Source: a virus
Length of the DNA: 23,178 nucleotides
Strand: one strand, 5' to 3'
IMG/VR virus record: IMGVR_UViG_3300034061_006822
Span: 1 to 23,178 of that record
Part shown: positions 6,068 through 12,631 of the stretch, in pieces
Position numbering within the stretch: the stretch's first letter is position 1
Layout of the letters: each line of letters starts with the position of its first letter
The notes under the pieces: model-generated
The model's input: only the letters and a program-made list of their open reading frames with translations
Told to the model about the DNA's origin: nothing
Databases searched by the model: none
Program-made: the position numbers and the translations under genes

Positions 6068-6624
6068 TGGAGGATCAGGCAGAATTTGATCTACCTCAAC
6101 CTGATTCTTCCAGGCCGGGCCTGCCTGCGCTCGACAAGGTTCTGCGCGAGGCCATTGACCTTGAGTCTCTTGTCGTGCAGCAGGAGAGTGAGCTGAAGGC
6201 CACCAAGGCTGCTCTTCAGCGGATCAAGACAGGCACGATCCCTGACATGATGGCCGAGCTTCAAATGGAGAAGATGACCTTCATGGGCTGGGAAGTCAGC
6301 GTCAGCGACTTCGTCAGCGGCTCTTTGCCGAAGGAGGCTGTGAAGCGTTCTGCAGCAATCAACCTGCTCGTCGGCTACGGCGCTGAAGGCCTGATCAAGA
6401 CTGAGGTGAAGGCAACTTTCGGAAGGAGCCAGCACAATGCTGCAATTGATCTTGCTCAACGTCTTGTTGAAGAAGGATTCTCTGCAGAGATTGAAAGCGG
6501 CGTTCACACCCAGACGCTTTGCAAATTTGCACGCGACCGCATCGAGGCTGGCGAGCAGATCGATTTGGACATTCTGGGTCTTTACACCGGCAAGGTGGCG
6601 AAGATAAAAGAGGTCAAAAAATGA
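6067..6624 (+). CDS. Conserved phage protein of unknown function (185 aa)
   Basis: The start is taken as the ATG at 6067, which overlaps the previous stop as TGATG and has GAAGGAG 7 bases upstream; a GTG one codon earlier is also possible. Residues about 20-55 (ALDKVLREAIDLESLVVQQE...) are strongly helical with heptad-like spacing, suggesting a coiled coil. The central MEKMTFMGWEVSVSDFVSGSLPKE is a short beta-rich stretch. The C-terminal half has a pattern of two charged helices ending in a Lys-rich tail. It looks like a partner of the preceding gene, being coupled to it and similar in codon style. No family was recognised. A DNA-binding or recombination helper role is an inference from position only. 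Confidence 0.75.
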   Translation: MEDQAEFDLPQPDSSRPGLPALDKVLREAIDLESLVVQQESELKATKAALQRIKTGTIPDMMAELQMEKMTFMGWEVSVSDFVSGSLPKEAVKRSAAINLLVGYGAEGLIKTEVKATFGRSQHNAAIDLAQRLVEEGFSAEIESGVHTQTLCKFARDRIEAGEQIDLDILGLYTGKVAKIKEVKK

Positions 6625-7514
6625 CCACAATTATCGTCGGCGCCGGAATGGCTGGGCTTTTGGCTGGTTGCATGATCCGAGATCATCGCATTATTGAAAG
6701 CCAGCCGTCTCTTCCGAACAATCATCACGCAGTTTTGCGTTTTCGTTCTTCGGTTGTTGGGGATGTCGTCGGCATCCCGTTCAAAAAAGTCAGGATGATG
6801 AAGTGCGTTCAATCCTGGCAGAACCCTGTCGCAGACCAGCTGTCTTACAGCTACAAGACGAATGGCACTGCGCAGTTGCGCTCAGCAATAAGCGCAACTG
6901 GCGAGCTTGCGGACCGGTTCATCGCGCCCTCAGATTTTATCCAAAGGATGGCTGAGATGTGCACCATTCAGCATGGGTCAGATTTCGATCCCAATCTGTC
7001 ACCAGGCTCTCCGATCATCAGCACAATGCCGATGCCAGCGCTAATGGTGGCGCTTGGCTGGAAGAACATCCCTGAATTCAAGACTCACAAAGGTTTCATC
7101 CTTCAGCGCTCTTTGAAGGATGTTGATGCGTATTGCACTGTTTACGATCCTGATCCGAGCAGTGCAATAACTCGCGTCAGCATAACAGGCGACAAGCTAA
7201 TCGCAGAGCTCGCTTGGCCTCAGGAGACAGGGAAGGTTCTGGCCAGGGCGATGGACCTTCTCGGCCTGCCAGACCGCCTTGTCATTGCTGGCAATGAGGG
7301 ATGGAGAGAACAGAAGTATGCAAAGATATCGCCAATCAGCGATGATATTCGCAAGAATTTCATCATGTGGGCAACAGAGAAGTTTGATATTTACAGCCTT
7401 GGCCGTTTCGCGACGTGGCGCCCAGGGCTTTTGATGGACGACATTGTCAATGACGTCCGTGTCATCCAACGACTCATCAACGGTGGATCGTCGTACCACC
7501 ACAAGAAAGGCTGA
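6621..7514 (+). CDS. FAD/NAD(P)-binding oxidoreductase (amine-oxidase/UGM-like fold)
   Basis: The ATG at 6621 overlaps the previous stop (ATGA) and has an AAAGAGG ribosome-binding site, giving 297 residues. The N-terminus MTTIIVGAGMAGLLAG contains a Rossmann dinucleotide motif GxGxxG (G7, G9, G12), with an acidic residue (E26) at the end of the second strand, as in FAD-binding enzymes. The C-terminal GRFATWRPGLLMDDIVNDV resembles the FAD-contacting GR-x-W...D segment of UDP-galactopyranose mutase and related flavoproteins. The substrate cannot be told from sequence. It is shorter than most UGM or amine oxidases. It lies 5 bases before the flavin-dependent thymidylate synthase gene, so a part in pyrimidine or flavin chemistry, or in DNA base modification, is worth considering. 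Confidence is good for the fold and low for the reaction. Confidence 0.75.
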   Translation: MTTIIVGAGMAGLLAGCMIRDHRIIESQPSLPNNHHAVLRFRSSVVGDVVGIPFKKVRMMKCVQSWQNPVADQLSYSYKTNGTAQLRSAISATGELADRFIAPSDFIQRMAEMCTIQHGSDFDPNLSPGSPIISTMPMPALMVALGWKNIPEFKTHKGFILQRSLKDVDAYCTVYDPDPSSAITRVSITGDKLIAELAWPQETGKVLARAMDLLGLPDRLVIAGNEGWREQKYAKISPISDDIRKNFIMWATEKFDIYSLGRFATWRPGLLMDDIVNDVRVIQRLINGGSSYHHKKG

Positions 7515-7519
7515 CCAAA

Positions 7520-8296
7520 ATGAACGTGACTTTGATTGACTACACTGGCTGCGGGTCTCCTGACCCGGCGCGCCACGCGGCGAATGTCTTGGTGTTCACC
7601 AAGCAGACCCGCCTTGAGATGAAGCCGAATCTGTTCGCTCAGATTGAGGCTTGGAGCGATGAAAAGATCATCGCTGAGTTGTCCTATATGGCCAACACCA
7701 TCCCGAGCAGTTGGGAATTCGTTGAATACAAATTCCTGATTACAGACGTGACCAGGGCTTTCACGCACCAATTCGTCAGGACCAGGACAGGCTCTTATGC
7801 GCAGCAGACGATGCGCGTCTTGAATGTTGACGGTTGGACCTATGGCTACGGGCCGACGACCAAGCCTGTTCAGAGCATCCCATTTGATGCTGAAGACAGT
7901 GCACAGGCGGACAGGTCTGCATTTTACGACTCAACGATGCAGATGATTGCCAACGCCTATAATGATCTGATCGAGATGGGCGCAAAGATTGAGGATGCTC
8001 GCGGCGTTTTGCCGACAAACATCCACACCAACATCGTCGCGAAGTTTTCGCTGCGCTGCGTTGCTGATATGGTACGGAAGCGTTCTTCGCCGAGGACCCA
8101 GGGCGAGTATCGCGATGTCCTGGAGGCCATGCGCGCCGAGGTGATCCGCGTTCATCCTTGGGCAAGTCTTTTCATTGACAGGGATTTTGACCGATCAGCG
8201 AAAGATCTTGATGCTGCGATTGCAGGATCAAGCCTTGCTCCCGAAACCAAGACAGCGATGATGAAGCTCGTTGATCAGTTGAGGGCTGCGTCATGA
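7520..8296 (+). CDS. thyX: Flavin-dependent thymidylate synthase ThyX
   Basis: This 258-residue protein matches the ThyX family, which methylates dUMP to dTMP using methylene-tetrahydrofolate, NADPH and FAD. Residues 79-99 (RAFTHQFVRTRTGSYAQQTM) contain the signature region. The usual RHR...S motif reads R87-T88-R89-TG-S92 here, so the His is replaced by Thr. EDARGVLPTNIHTNIVAKFSLR (about 158-179) matches the conserved ARxxLP block involved in nucleotide binding. An AAAGG ribosome-binding site precedes the ATG at 7520. It overlaps the HAD phosphatase gene by four bases (ATGA). Phages carry ThyX to raise the dTTP supply for genome synthesis. Identity is certain at family level; whether the altered signature changes activity or substrate is open. 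Confidence 0.93.
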   Translation: MNVTLIDYTGCGSPDPARHAANVLVFTKQTRLEMKPNLFAQIEAWSDEKIIAELSYMANTIPSSWEFVEYKFLITDVTRAFTHQFVRTRTGSYAQQTMRVLNVDGWTYGYGPTTKPVQSIPFDAEDSAQADRSAFYDSTMQMIANAYNDLIEMGAKIEDARGVLPTNIHTNIVAKFSLRCVADMVRKRSSPRTQGEYRDVLEAMRAEVIRVHPWASLFIDRDFDRSAKDLDAAIAGSSLAPETKTAMMKLVDQLRAAS

Positions 8297-8736
8297 CTGC
8301 TATTATCGTTGACCTTGACGGCACGCTCTTCGATCACGATCACAGGATTGATTTTGCGAAGAACAAGGACTGGGATGGCTATCACAGCAGGCTCGGCCTT
8401 GACAGGGTTCATCTGGACGTGATGTGGTTGCTGAAGGTTCTGCCAAGCTATGTCCAGATCGTTTTCTGCACTGGCCGGCCTGAGAAGTGGAGGGCTGCGA
8501 CAATTGCGCACATGCGCAAGCACAACATCATTGTCCCGGACGAGCTTTTGATGCGCCCAGACAATGACTTTTCCAAGGACTCAATCTTGAAGCCTGCCTT
8601 GCTTGAAGGTTTCTTTGGCGGCAAGCAGGCGACAATTGACAATGTCAAGTTTGTTCTTGATGACCGCGATGCTGTTGTCGAGGCTTGGCGCAATTACGGA
8701 CTTGTTTGCTGGCAAGTCAGGCAGGGGAGCTTCTGA
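8293..8736 (+). CDS. HAD-superfamily phosphatase (polynucleotide kinase 3'-phosphatase-like)
   Basis: This 147-residue protein carries the HAD motifs in order: motif I DLDGT (D7, D9), motif II CTGRPE (T60), a candidate motif III lysine (K95 or K100 in FSKDSILK) and motif IV LDDRD (D123, D124). The arrangement FCTGRPEKWR...TxxHMRKH...LLMRP resembles the phosphatase domain of T4 polynucleotide kinase/phosphatase, without the kinase domain. It could remove 3'-phosphates from DNA or RNA ends, or act as a nucleotidase on dNMPs. It sits between thyX and a MazG/DUF1599-like gene, which favours either nucleotide salvage or DNA end repair. The start overlaps the thyX stop (ATGA) and the stop overlaps the next start (TGATG). 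Confidence 0.85.
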   Translation: MTAIIVDLDGTLFDHDHRIDFAKNKDWDGYHSRLGLDRVHLDVMWLLKVLPSYVQIVFCTGRPEKWRAATIAHMRKHNIIVPDELLMRPDNDFSKDSILKPALLEGFFGGKQATIDNVKFVLDDRDAVVEAWRNYGLVCWQVRQGSF

Positions 8737-9089
8737 TGGAAAAGCCGAAAAAAGTTCCTGACTTCCTGCGCGACGCTGCAGCGATATATGAACAGCGCAA
8801 TTCTCTTTACGGCGATAACTACAAGCGCTTCGGTCTGGTAATGGTTGCCTTGTTTCCGCACGGGATGAACCTTGAATCATCCGAGGATTGGAACAGGGCA
8901 GGCATCTTCGTTCAGATGGTCAGCAAGATTACGCGCTATGCAAATTGCTGGAGCTCAGGTCACGATGATAGCCTTGATGACCTGTCAGTCTACACGATGA
9001 TGCTCAGAGAGCTTGATGGAGAGGCTTTTGACAGCACCTCTCTGAAGGCACCTCTTCAAGAAATGCAAGACGAGAATGGCGCAGCCTGA
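8736..9089 (+). CDS. DUF1599/MazG-like putative nucleotide-handling protein
   Basis: This 117-residue protein begins MEKPKKVPDFLRDAAAIYEQRNSLYGDNYKRFG and contains WNRAGIFVQMVSKITRYA and SSGHDDSLDDLSVYTMMLRELD. This fits the all-alpha, MazG-like DUF1599 group, in which acidic residues (here in H-DDSLDDL, about residues 87-94) would bind metal. Related proteins were proposed from genome context to act in phage nucleotide or DNA modification, and MazG-fold enzymes hydrolyse NTPs or dNTPs to monophosphates. That would suit its place after thyX and a HAD phosphatase. The ATG at 8736 follows a GGGGAG ribosome-binding site and overlaps the previous stop (TGATG); a longer reading from 8685 runs inside the upstream gene and is less likely. 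Confidence 0.75.
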   Translation: MEKPKKVPDFLRDAAAIYEQRNSLYGDNYKRFGLVMVALFPHGMNLESSEDWNRAGIFVQMVSKITRYANCWSSGHDDSLDDLSVYTMMLRELDGEAFDSTSLKAPLQEMQDENGAA

Positions 9090-9250
9090 TGTTTGGTGTT
9101 CGCCAAAACTCTGTCTTCATAAAAGTCTCGCAGGTCTGTCCGAGTGCCTGCGACGATCGTCTGGTCCGCGTCAAGGACCCTTTCCTCCCTGCAAACTTCC
9201 CTGGCGTTTCGGCGCCAGGGCTTTTTCCAATATTGTTTGACGGAGCTTGA
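9089..9250 (+). CDS. Candidate small ORF bridging two operon genes (53 aa)
   Basis: An ATG at 9089 overlaps the preceding stop (TGATG) and the frame stays open for 53 residues to a TGA at 9248-9250, one base before the GTG of the DnaQ-like gene. The product starts MFGVRQNSVFIKVSQVCPSACDDRLVRV and continues with a Pro/Gly-rich tail (LPANFPGVSAPGLFP). Two cysteines (CPSAC) could bind metal. The ribosome-binding site is weak. The exact end-to-end fit between neighbours is the main support. Against it, a terminator-like hairpin lies inside the frame (9199-9228), so the stretch may instead be an untranslated spacer. Confidence 0.45.
   Translation: MFGVRQNSVFIKVSQVCPSACDDRLVRVKDPFLPANFPGVSAPGLFPILFDGA
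9199..9228 (+). terminator. Terminator-like hairpin before the polymerase genes
   Basis: CCCTGGCG (9199-9206) and CGCCAGGG (9213-9220) form a perfect 8-bp GC-rich stem with a 6-base loop, followed by CTTTTTCC. This has the form of an intrinsic terminator, with a short T run. It could lower expression of the downstream replication genes or be read through under antitermination. The same bases also lie within a small open frame, so the function is uncertain. Confidence 0.5.
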
Positions 9251-9251
9251 T

Positions 9252-9788
9252 GTGACAATAAGGTTTTTCTTTGACACAGAGACGACGGACCTTGTATCAA
9301 ACACTTTGTTGCCGATCAACCAGCAGCCAAGGATCATTGAATTTTATGGCTGCCTGCTTGATGATGAATATAAATTGATTGAAGAGGTTGAGAGCTTTGT
9401 TGATCCTGGCATTGACATATCGCCAGAGATAACAAGGATTACAGGCATAACGCCATCGCACATCGTTGGTGCGCCGAAGTTTCAGGTCATCGCTGAAACA
9501 GTCAAAAGCCTGATAGGCAGGGCTGATGAGGTCGTCGCGCACAATTTGAGTTATGACTTGTTCGTTCTTGAAACAGAGATGAAGAGAATCAACAGAACAG
9601 TCATTTGGCCAAAGCTGAAGACTTGCACTGTTGAATCCACTGAGTGGATAAAAGGCTACAGACTCAGCCTTTCGGCCATGCACGAAGAGTTCTTCAAAGA
9701 GCCTTTCTCCGGCGCCCACCGTGCGCGCGTTGATGTTGAGGCCATGATCAGGTGCTTCAAGCACGCAAGACAGGAGTGCTTGATTTGA
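9252..9788 (+). CDS. DnaQ-like 3'-5' exonuclease (DEDDh family)
   Basis: The start is taken as the GTG at 9252, seven bases after a GGAG ribosome-binding site, giving 178 residues; longer readings run through the terminator-like hairpin. The product has all five catalytic positions of DEDDh exonucleases: FFDTETTDL (D8, E10), HNLSYD (D102), and H156 with D161 in GAHRARVD. This is the family of the polymerase III epsilon proofreading subunit. It removes mispaired 3' ends in single-stranded DNA. It is immediately upstream of, and overlaps by four bases, a DnaE-type polymerase alpha gene, so it most likely serves as that enzyme's proofreader. No alpha-binding tail or clamp-binding motif could be made out with certainty. 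Confidence 0.9.
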   Translation: MTIRFFFDTETTDLVSNTLLPINQQPRIIEFYGCLLDDEYKLIEEVESFVDPGIDISPEITRITGITPSHIVGAPKFQVIAETVKSLIGRADEVVAHNLSYDLFVLETEMKRINRTVIWPKLKTCTVESTEWIKGYRLSLSAMHEEFFKEPFSGAHRARVDVEAMIRCFKHARQECLI

Positions 9789-12631
9789 TTCGCATCAGGA
9801 CAGGCTATTCCTTCAGAGAAGCAGTTGGGTCTCTGGAAGAGGTCGCGCAGCAACTCAAGTCAGTGCACCAATCAAATCGTTGGCCGATGACTGACCGTTC
9901 TTCAACCTTTGGTTGGTTGCGCTGGGAGAAGCTGGCCAAGAAGAACGGCGCAATACCTGTCTTTGGCGTCGAGCTTGCTGTCTCTGAATCAATACACGCC
10001 AAGAAGCCGAGCTTTGATTTCTGGACATTCCTCGCCAAGGGAGACTTGGCTTGCATCAACAGGCTTGTTGAGTTGGCCACCACACAATTCAGATATCGCC
10101 CGCTGCTGACCATCGATCAAGCGCTCGCGCAAGAAGGTGTGTACAAAATAGCAGGAAACAGGACAAACCCTTTGTCTGTCGGTGCAGGCAGGGAAGATTT
10201 GTTCTTGGCCCTTGGCCCAGGGACTTCGAGGGGACAGGTCGTGGCCGCGAAAAAGCTCGGTTGGAAGCTCGCTGCAGCAAGCAACAATCGCTACCCTCAA
10301 GAGCAAGACAAAGGGTTTTACGAGGTGCTCTGCGGAAGAAATGCAGAGACGCAGAGTTATCCGCAGCACATCCTCAGCGAAGATGAGTGGAAAGAATCAA
10401 CACAGCAATTTACAGAATTCCACGAAGAAGCTCTGATCAACTCTTTGGCAATCCTTGAAGGCTGCAACTCAAAGCTCCCTCGTGCCGAGCTTCTTCGCCC
10501 AGAGAGGCCGGAAACATTGCTGGAGATGTGCATTAAAGGCGCCGAAAAGCTCGGTGTTGATCTTTCTGATGAAGTGTATTCAAAAAGATTGAGCAGAGAG
10601 TTGGACCTTATCCAAGAGAAGAAATTTGAGGATTACTTTTACATCGTTTCGGACATGTGCATTTGGGCGCGTGACAGGATGATCGTCGGCCCGGCGCGCG
10701 GGTCAAGTTGCGGGTCGCTCGTGTGCTATCTGCTCAGGATCACAACAGTTGACCCAATTCCTTTTGGCCTGATATTCGAGCGATTTATTGACATCAACCG
10801 TGACGATCTGCCAGACATTGACATTGACTTCAGCGACCAGCAGCGTCACCTCGTTTTTGAATATGTCAACGACAAATATGGCTCGGAGAGGGTCGCGCGG
10901 CTCGGCACTGTGGCAATGTTTCAACCGAGGTCTGCTCTGGCCGAGGTCGGCGCCGCACTGAGGATACCGCGCTGGAAGTGCGATGCTGTTTCTGAGTCGT
11001 TGATTGAGAGAAGCTCAGGCGACAGCCGCGCGCTCAACACTCTTGAAGACACCCTGAAATCAATGCCAGCAGGCAGGGACTTGATTGATGAATATCCTCA
11101 ATCAGTCATCGCTGCAAGGTTTGAAGGCCACCCAAGGCACTACAGCCAACACGCTGCAGGAATCGTGATTGCCGAGCGTCCGATAACAGACTTTGTCGCA
11201 GTGGACCACCGCACAGGCGCGACGATGTGCGACAAGAAAGACGCAGAGGAGCTCAATCTGCTCAAGATTGATGCGCTGGGCCTTACTCAGCTTTCTGTCT
11301 TTGAAGATGCGTTGGAGATGGCTGGTTTGCCAAGGGATACGCTTGAGAAGCTGCCGCTTGAAGATGCTGCTGCATTTGACGTTCTCAACAACAGCAAGTG
11401 GTCTGGTGTGTTTCAGTGGAATGGTATGGCCCTTCAGTCAATAACAAAGCAATTCAAGGTCACCTGTTTTGATGACATTGTTTCTGTGACTGCGCTTGGG
11501 CGCCCAGGGCCGCTGGCCAGCGGCGGCGCGCATGAGTGGATCCGGCGCAAGAACAGGGTGAACCCGATTGAGTATCCTCACCCAATCTTCAAGCCATACC
11601 TTGAAGACACAATGGGCATTGTTCTTTACCAAGAGCAGGTAATGGAGATCGGCAGGCAGATCGGCAGCTTGTCATGGGGAGAAGTCACCGCCTTACGCAA
11701 GGCGATGTCCAAATCTCTCGGAAAAGAGTATTTCGATCAATTCGGCGATCCTTGGAAGAAAGGCGCTATAGCTCGCGGCGTTGATCCCAGCAAGGCTGAC
11801 AAGGTTTGGGACGATTTGTGCGCATATGGCGCTTGGAGCTTCAACAAAAGCCACTCTGTTGCATATGGATTGATCAGCTATTGGTGCTGCTGGCTGAAGG
11901 CGCATCATCCATTCGAATTCGCTGCAGCGACACTGACTCATGAAACAGACCCAAACAGGCAGATAATGCTTTTGAGGGAGATGGTGGCAGAAGGCTATGA
12001 ATATGTGCCATTTGACCCAGATCAGTCAACTGACAGATGGACAGTCGGCTCAAGAGATGGCAAGCGCGTTCTTGTTGGGCCTTTGTCGGCTGTCAAGGGC
12101 ATAGGGCCAAAGATGGTCAGCCAGATCATGAGTGCGAGAGCGCGCGGCGAGAAGATTGATGGTCGTGCTGCTAAAATTATGCAGTCAGCAAAAACAGACA
12201 TTGACAGCCTTTTTCCAATAAAAGATGCATTCAGAAGGATTCTGCCTGATCCTTCTGCAAGGAACATTCACACCCCTGCCACACCAATCTTCAATGTTCA
12301 GATCCAGAGCGAAGATTATGATGTGTTGGTCTTCTGCACACTTAGCAAGATCAATCCGCGCGACGAAAACGAAGCAGTGATTGTGGCCCGGCGCGGTCAT
12401 GAAATAAAAGACGGCAAGACTGCATCTCTCAACCTTCAGTTGACAGACGACACAGACACGATCTTCGGCAAGATTGACAGATTCAAGTTTGCAGAAATCG
12501 GCAGGCCAATCATTGATCGCGGCAGGGTCGGCAAGGCTCTTTACGCAGTGAAGGGTCGTGTCAGGGGCGGTTCGAGCTTCAGGATGATAAGCATAAAATC
12601 GGTTAGATACATAGGAGACATGGCGGAATGA
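9785..12631 (+). CDS. DNA polymerase III alpha subunit, DnaE-type (phage replicase)
   Basis: This C-family polymerase is about 948 residues long, shorter than the roughly 1160 of E. coli DnaE. I place the start at a TTG at 9785, eight bases after AGGAG and overlapping the DnaQ-like stop; a GTG at 9752 is also open. The N-terminus (YSFREA...PMTDRSSTFGW) aligns with the PHP domain but has lost most metal-binding histidines. The palm is intact: GPARGSSCGSL (about 302-312), LPDIDIDFSD with two catalytic Asp (about 342-351), and KIDALGL with the third Asp (about residue 495). A helix-hairpin-helix (AVKGIGPKMV, about 770-779) and a possible OB-fold C-terminus follow. No phage clamp or clamp loader is seen, so it would probably use the host clamp. 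It overlaps the primase-helicase gene (ATGA). Confidence 0.93.
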   Translation: MIRIRTGYSFREAVGSLEEVAQQLKSVHQSNRWPMTDRSSTFGWLRWEKLAKKNGAIPVFGVELAVSESIHAKKPSFDFWTFLAKGDLACINRLVELATTQFRYRPLLTIDQALAQEGVYKIAGNRTNPLSVGAGREDLFLALGPGTSRGQVVAAKKLGWKLAAASNNRYPQEQDKGFYEVLCGRNAETQSYPQHILSEDEWKESTQQFTEFHEEALINSLAILEGCNSKLPRAELLRPERPETLLEMCIKGAEKLGVDLSDEVYSKRLSRELDLIQEKKFEDYFYIVSDMCIWARDRMIVGPARGSSCGSLVCYLLRITTVDPIPFGLIFERFIDINRDDLPDIDIDFSDQQRHLVFEYVNDKYGSERVARLGTVAMFQPRSALAEVGAALRIPRWKCDAVSESLIERSSGDSRALNTLEDTLKSMPAGRDLIDEYPQSVIAARFEGHPRHYSQHAAGIVIAERPITDFVAVDHRTGATMCDKKDAEELNLLKIDALGLTQLSVFEDALEMAGLPRDTLEKLPLEDAAAFDVLNNSKWSGVFQWNGMALQSITKQFKVTCFDDIVSVTALGRPGPLASGGAHEWIRRKNRVNPIEYPHPIFKPYLEDTMGIVLYQEQVMEIGRQIGSLSWGEVTALRKAMSKSLGKEYFDQFGDPWKKGAIARGVDPSKADKVWDDLCAYGAWSFNKSHSVAYGLISYWCCWLKAHHPFEFAAATLTHETDPNRQIMLLREMVAEGYEYVPFDPDQSTDRWTVGSRDGKRVLVGPLSAVKGIGPKMVSQIMSARARGEKIDGRAAKIMQSAKTDIDSLFPIKDAFRRILPDPSARNIHTPATPIFNVQIQSEDYDVLVFCTLSKINPRDENEAVIVARRGHEIKDGKTASLNLQLTDDTDTIFGKIDRFKFAEIGRPIIDRGRVGKALYAVKGRVRGGSSFRMISIKSVRYIGDMAE

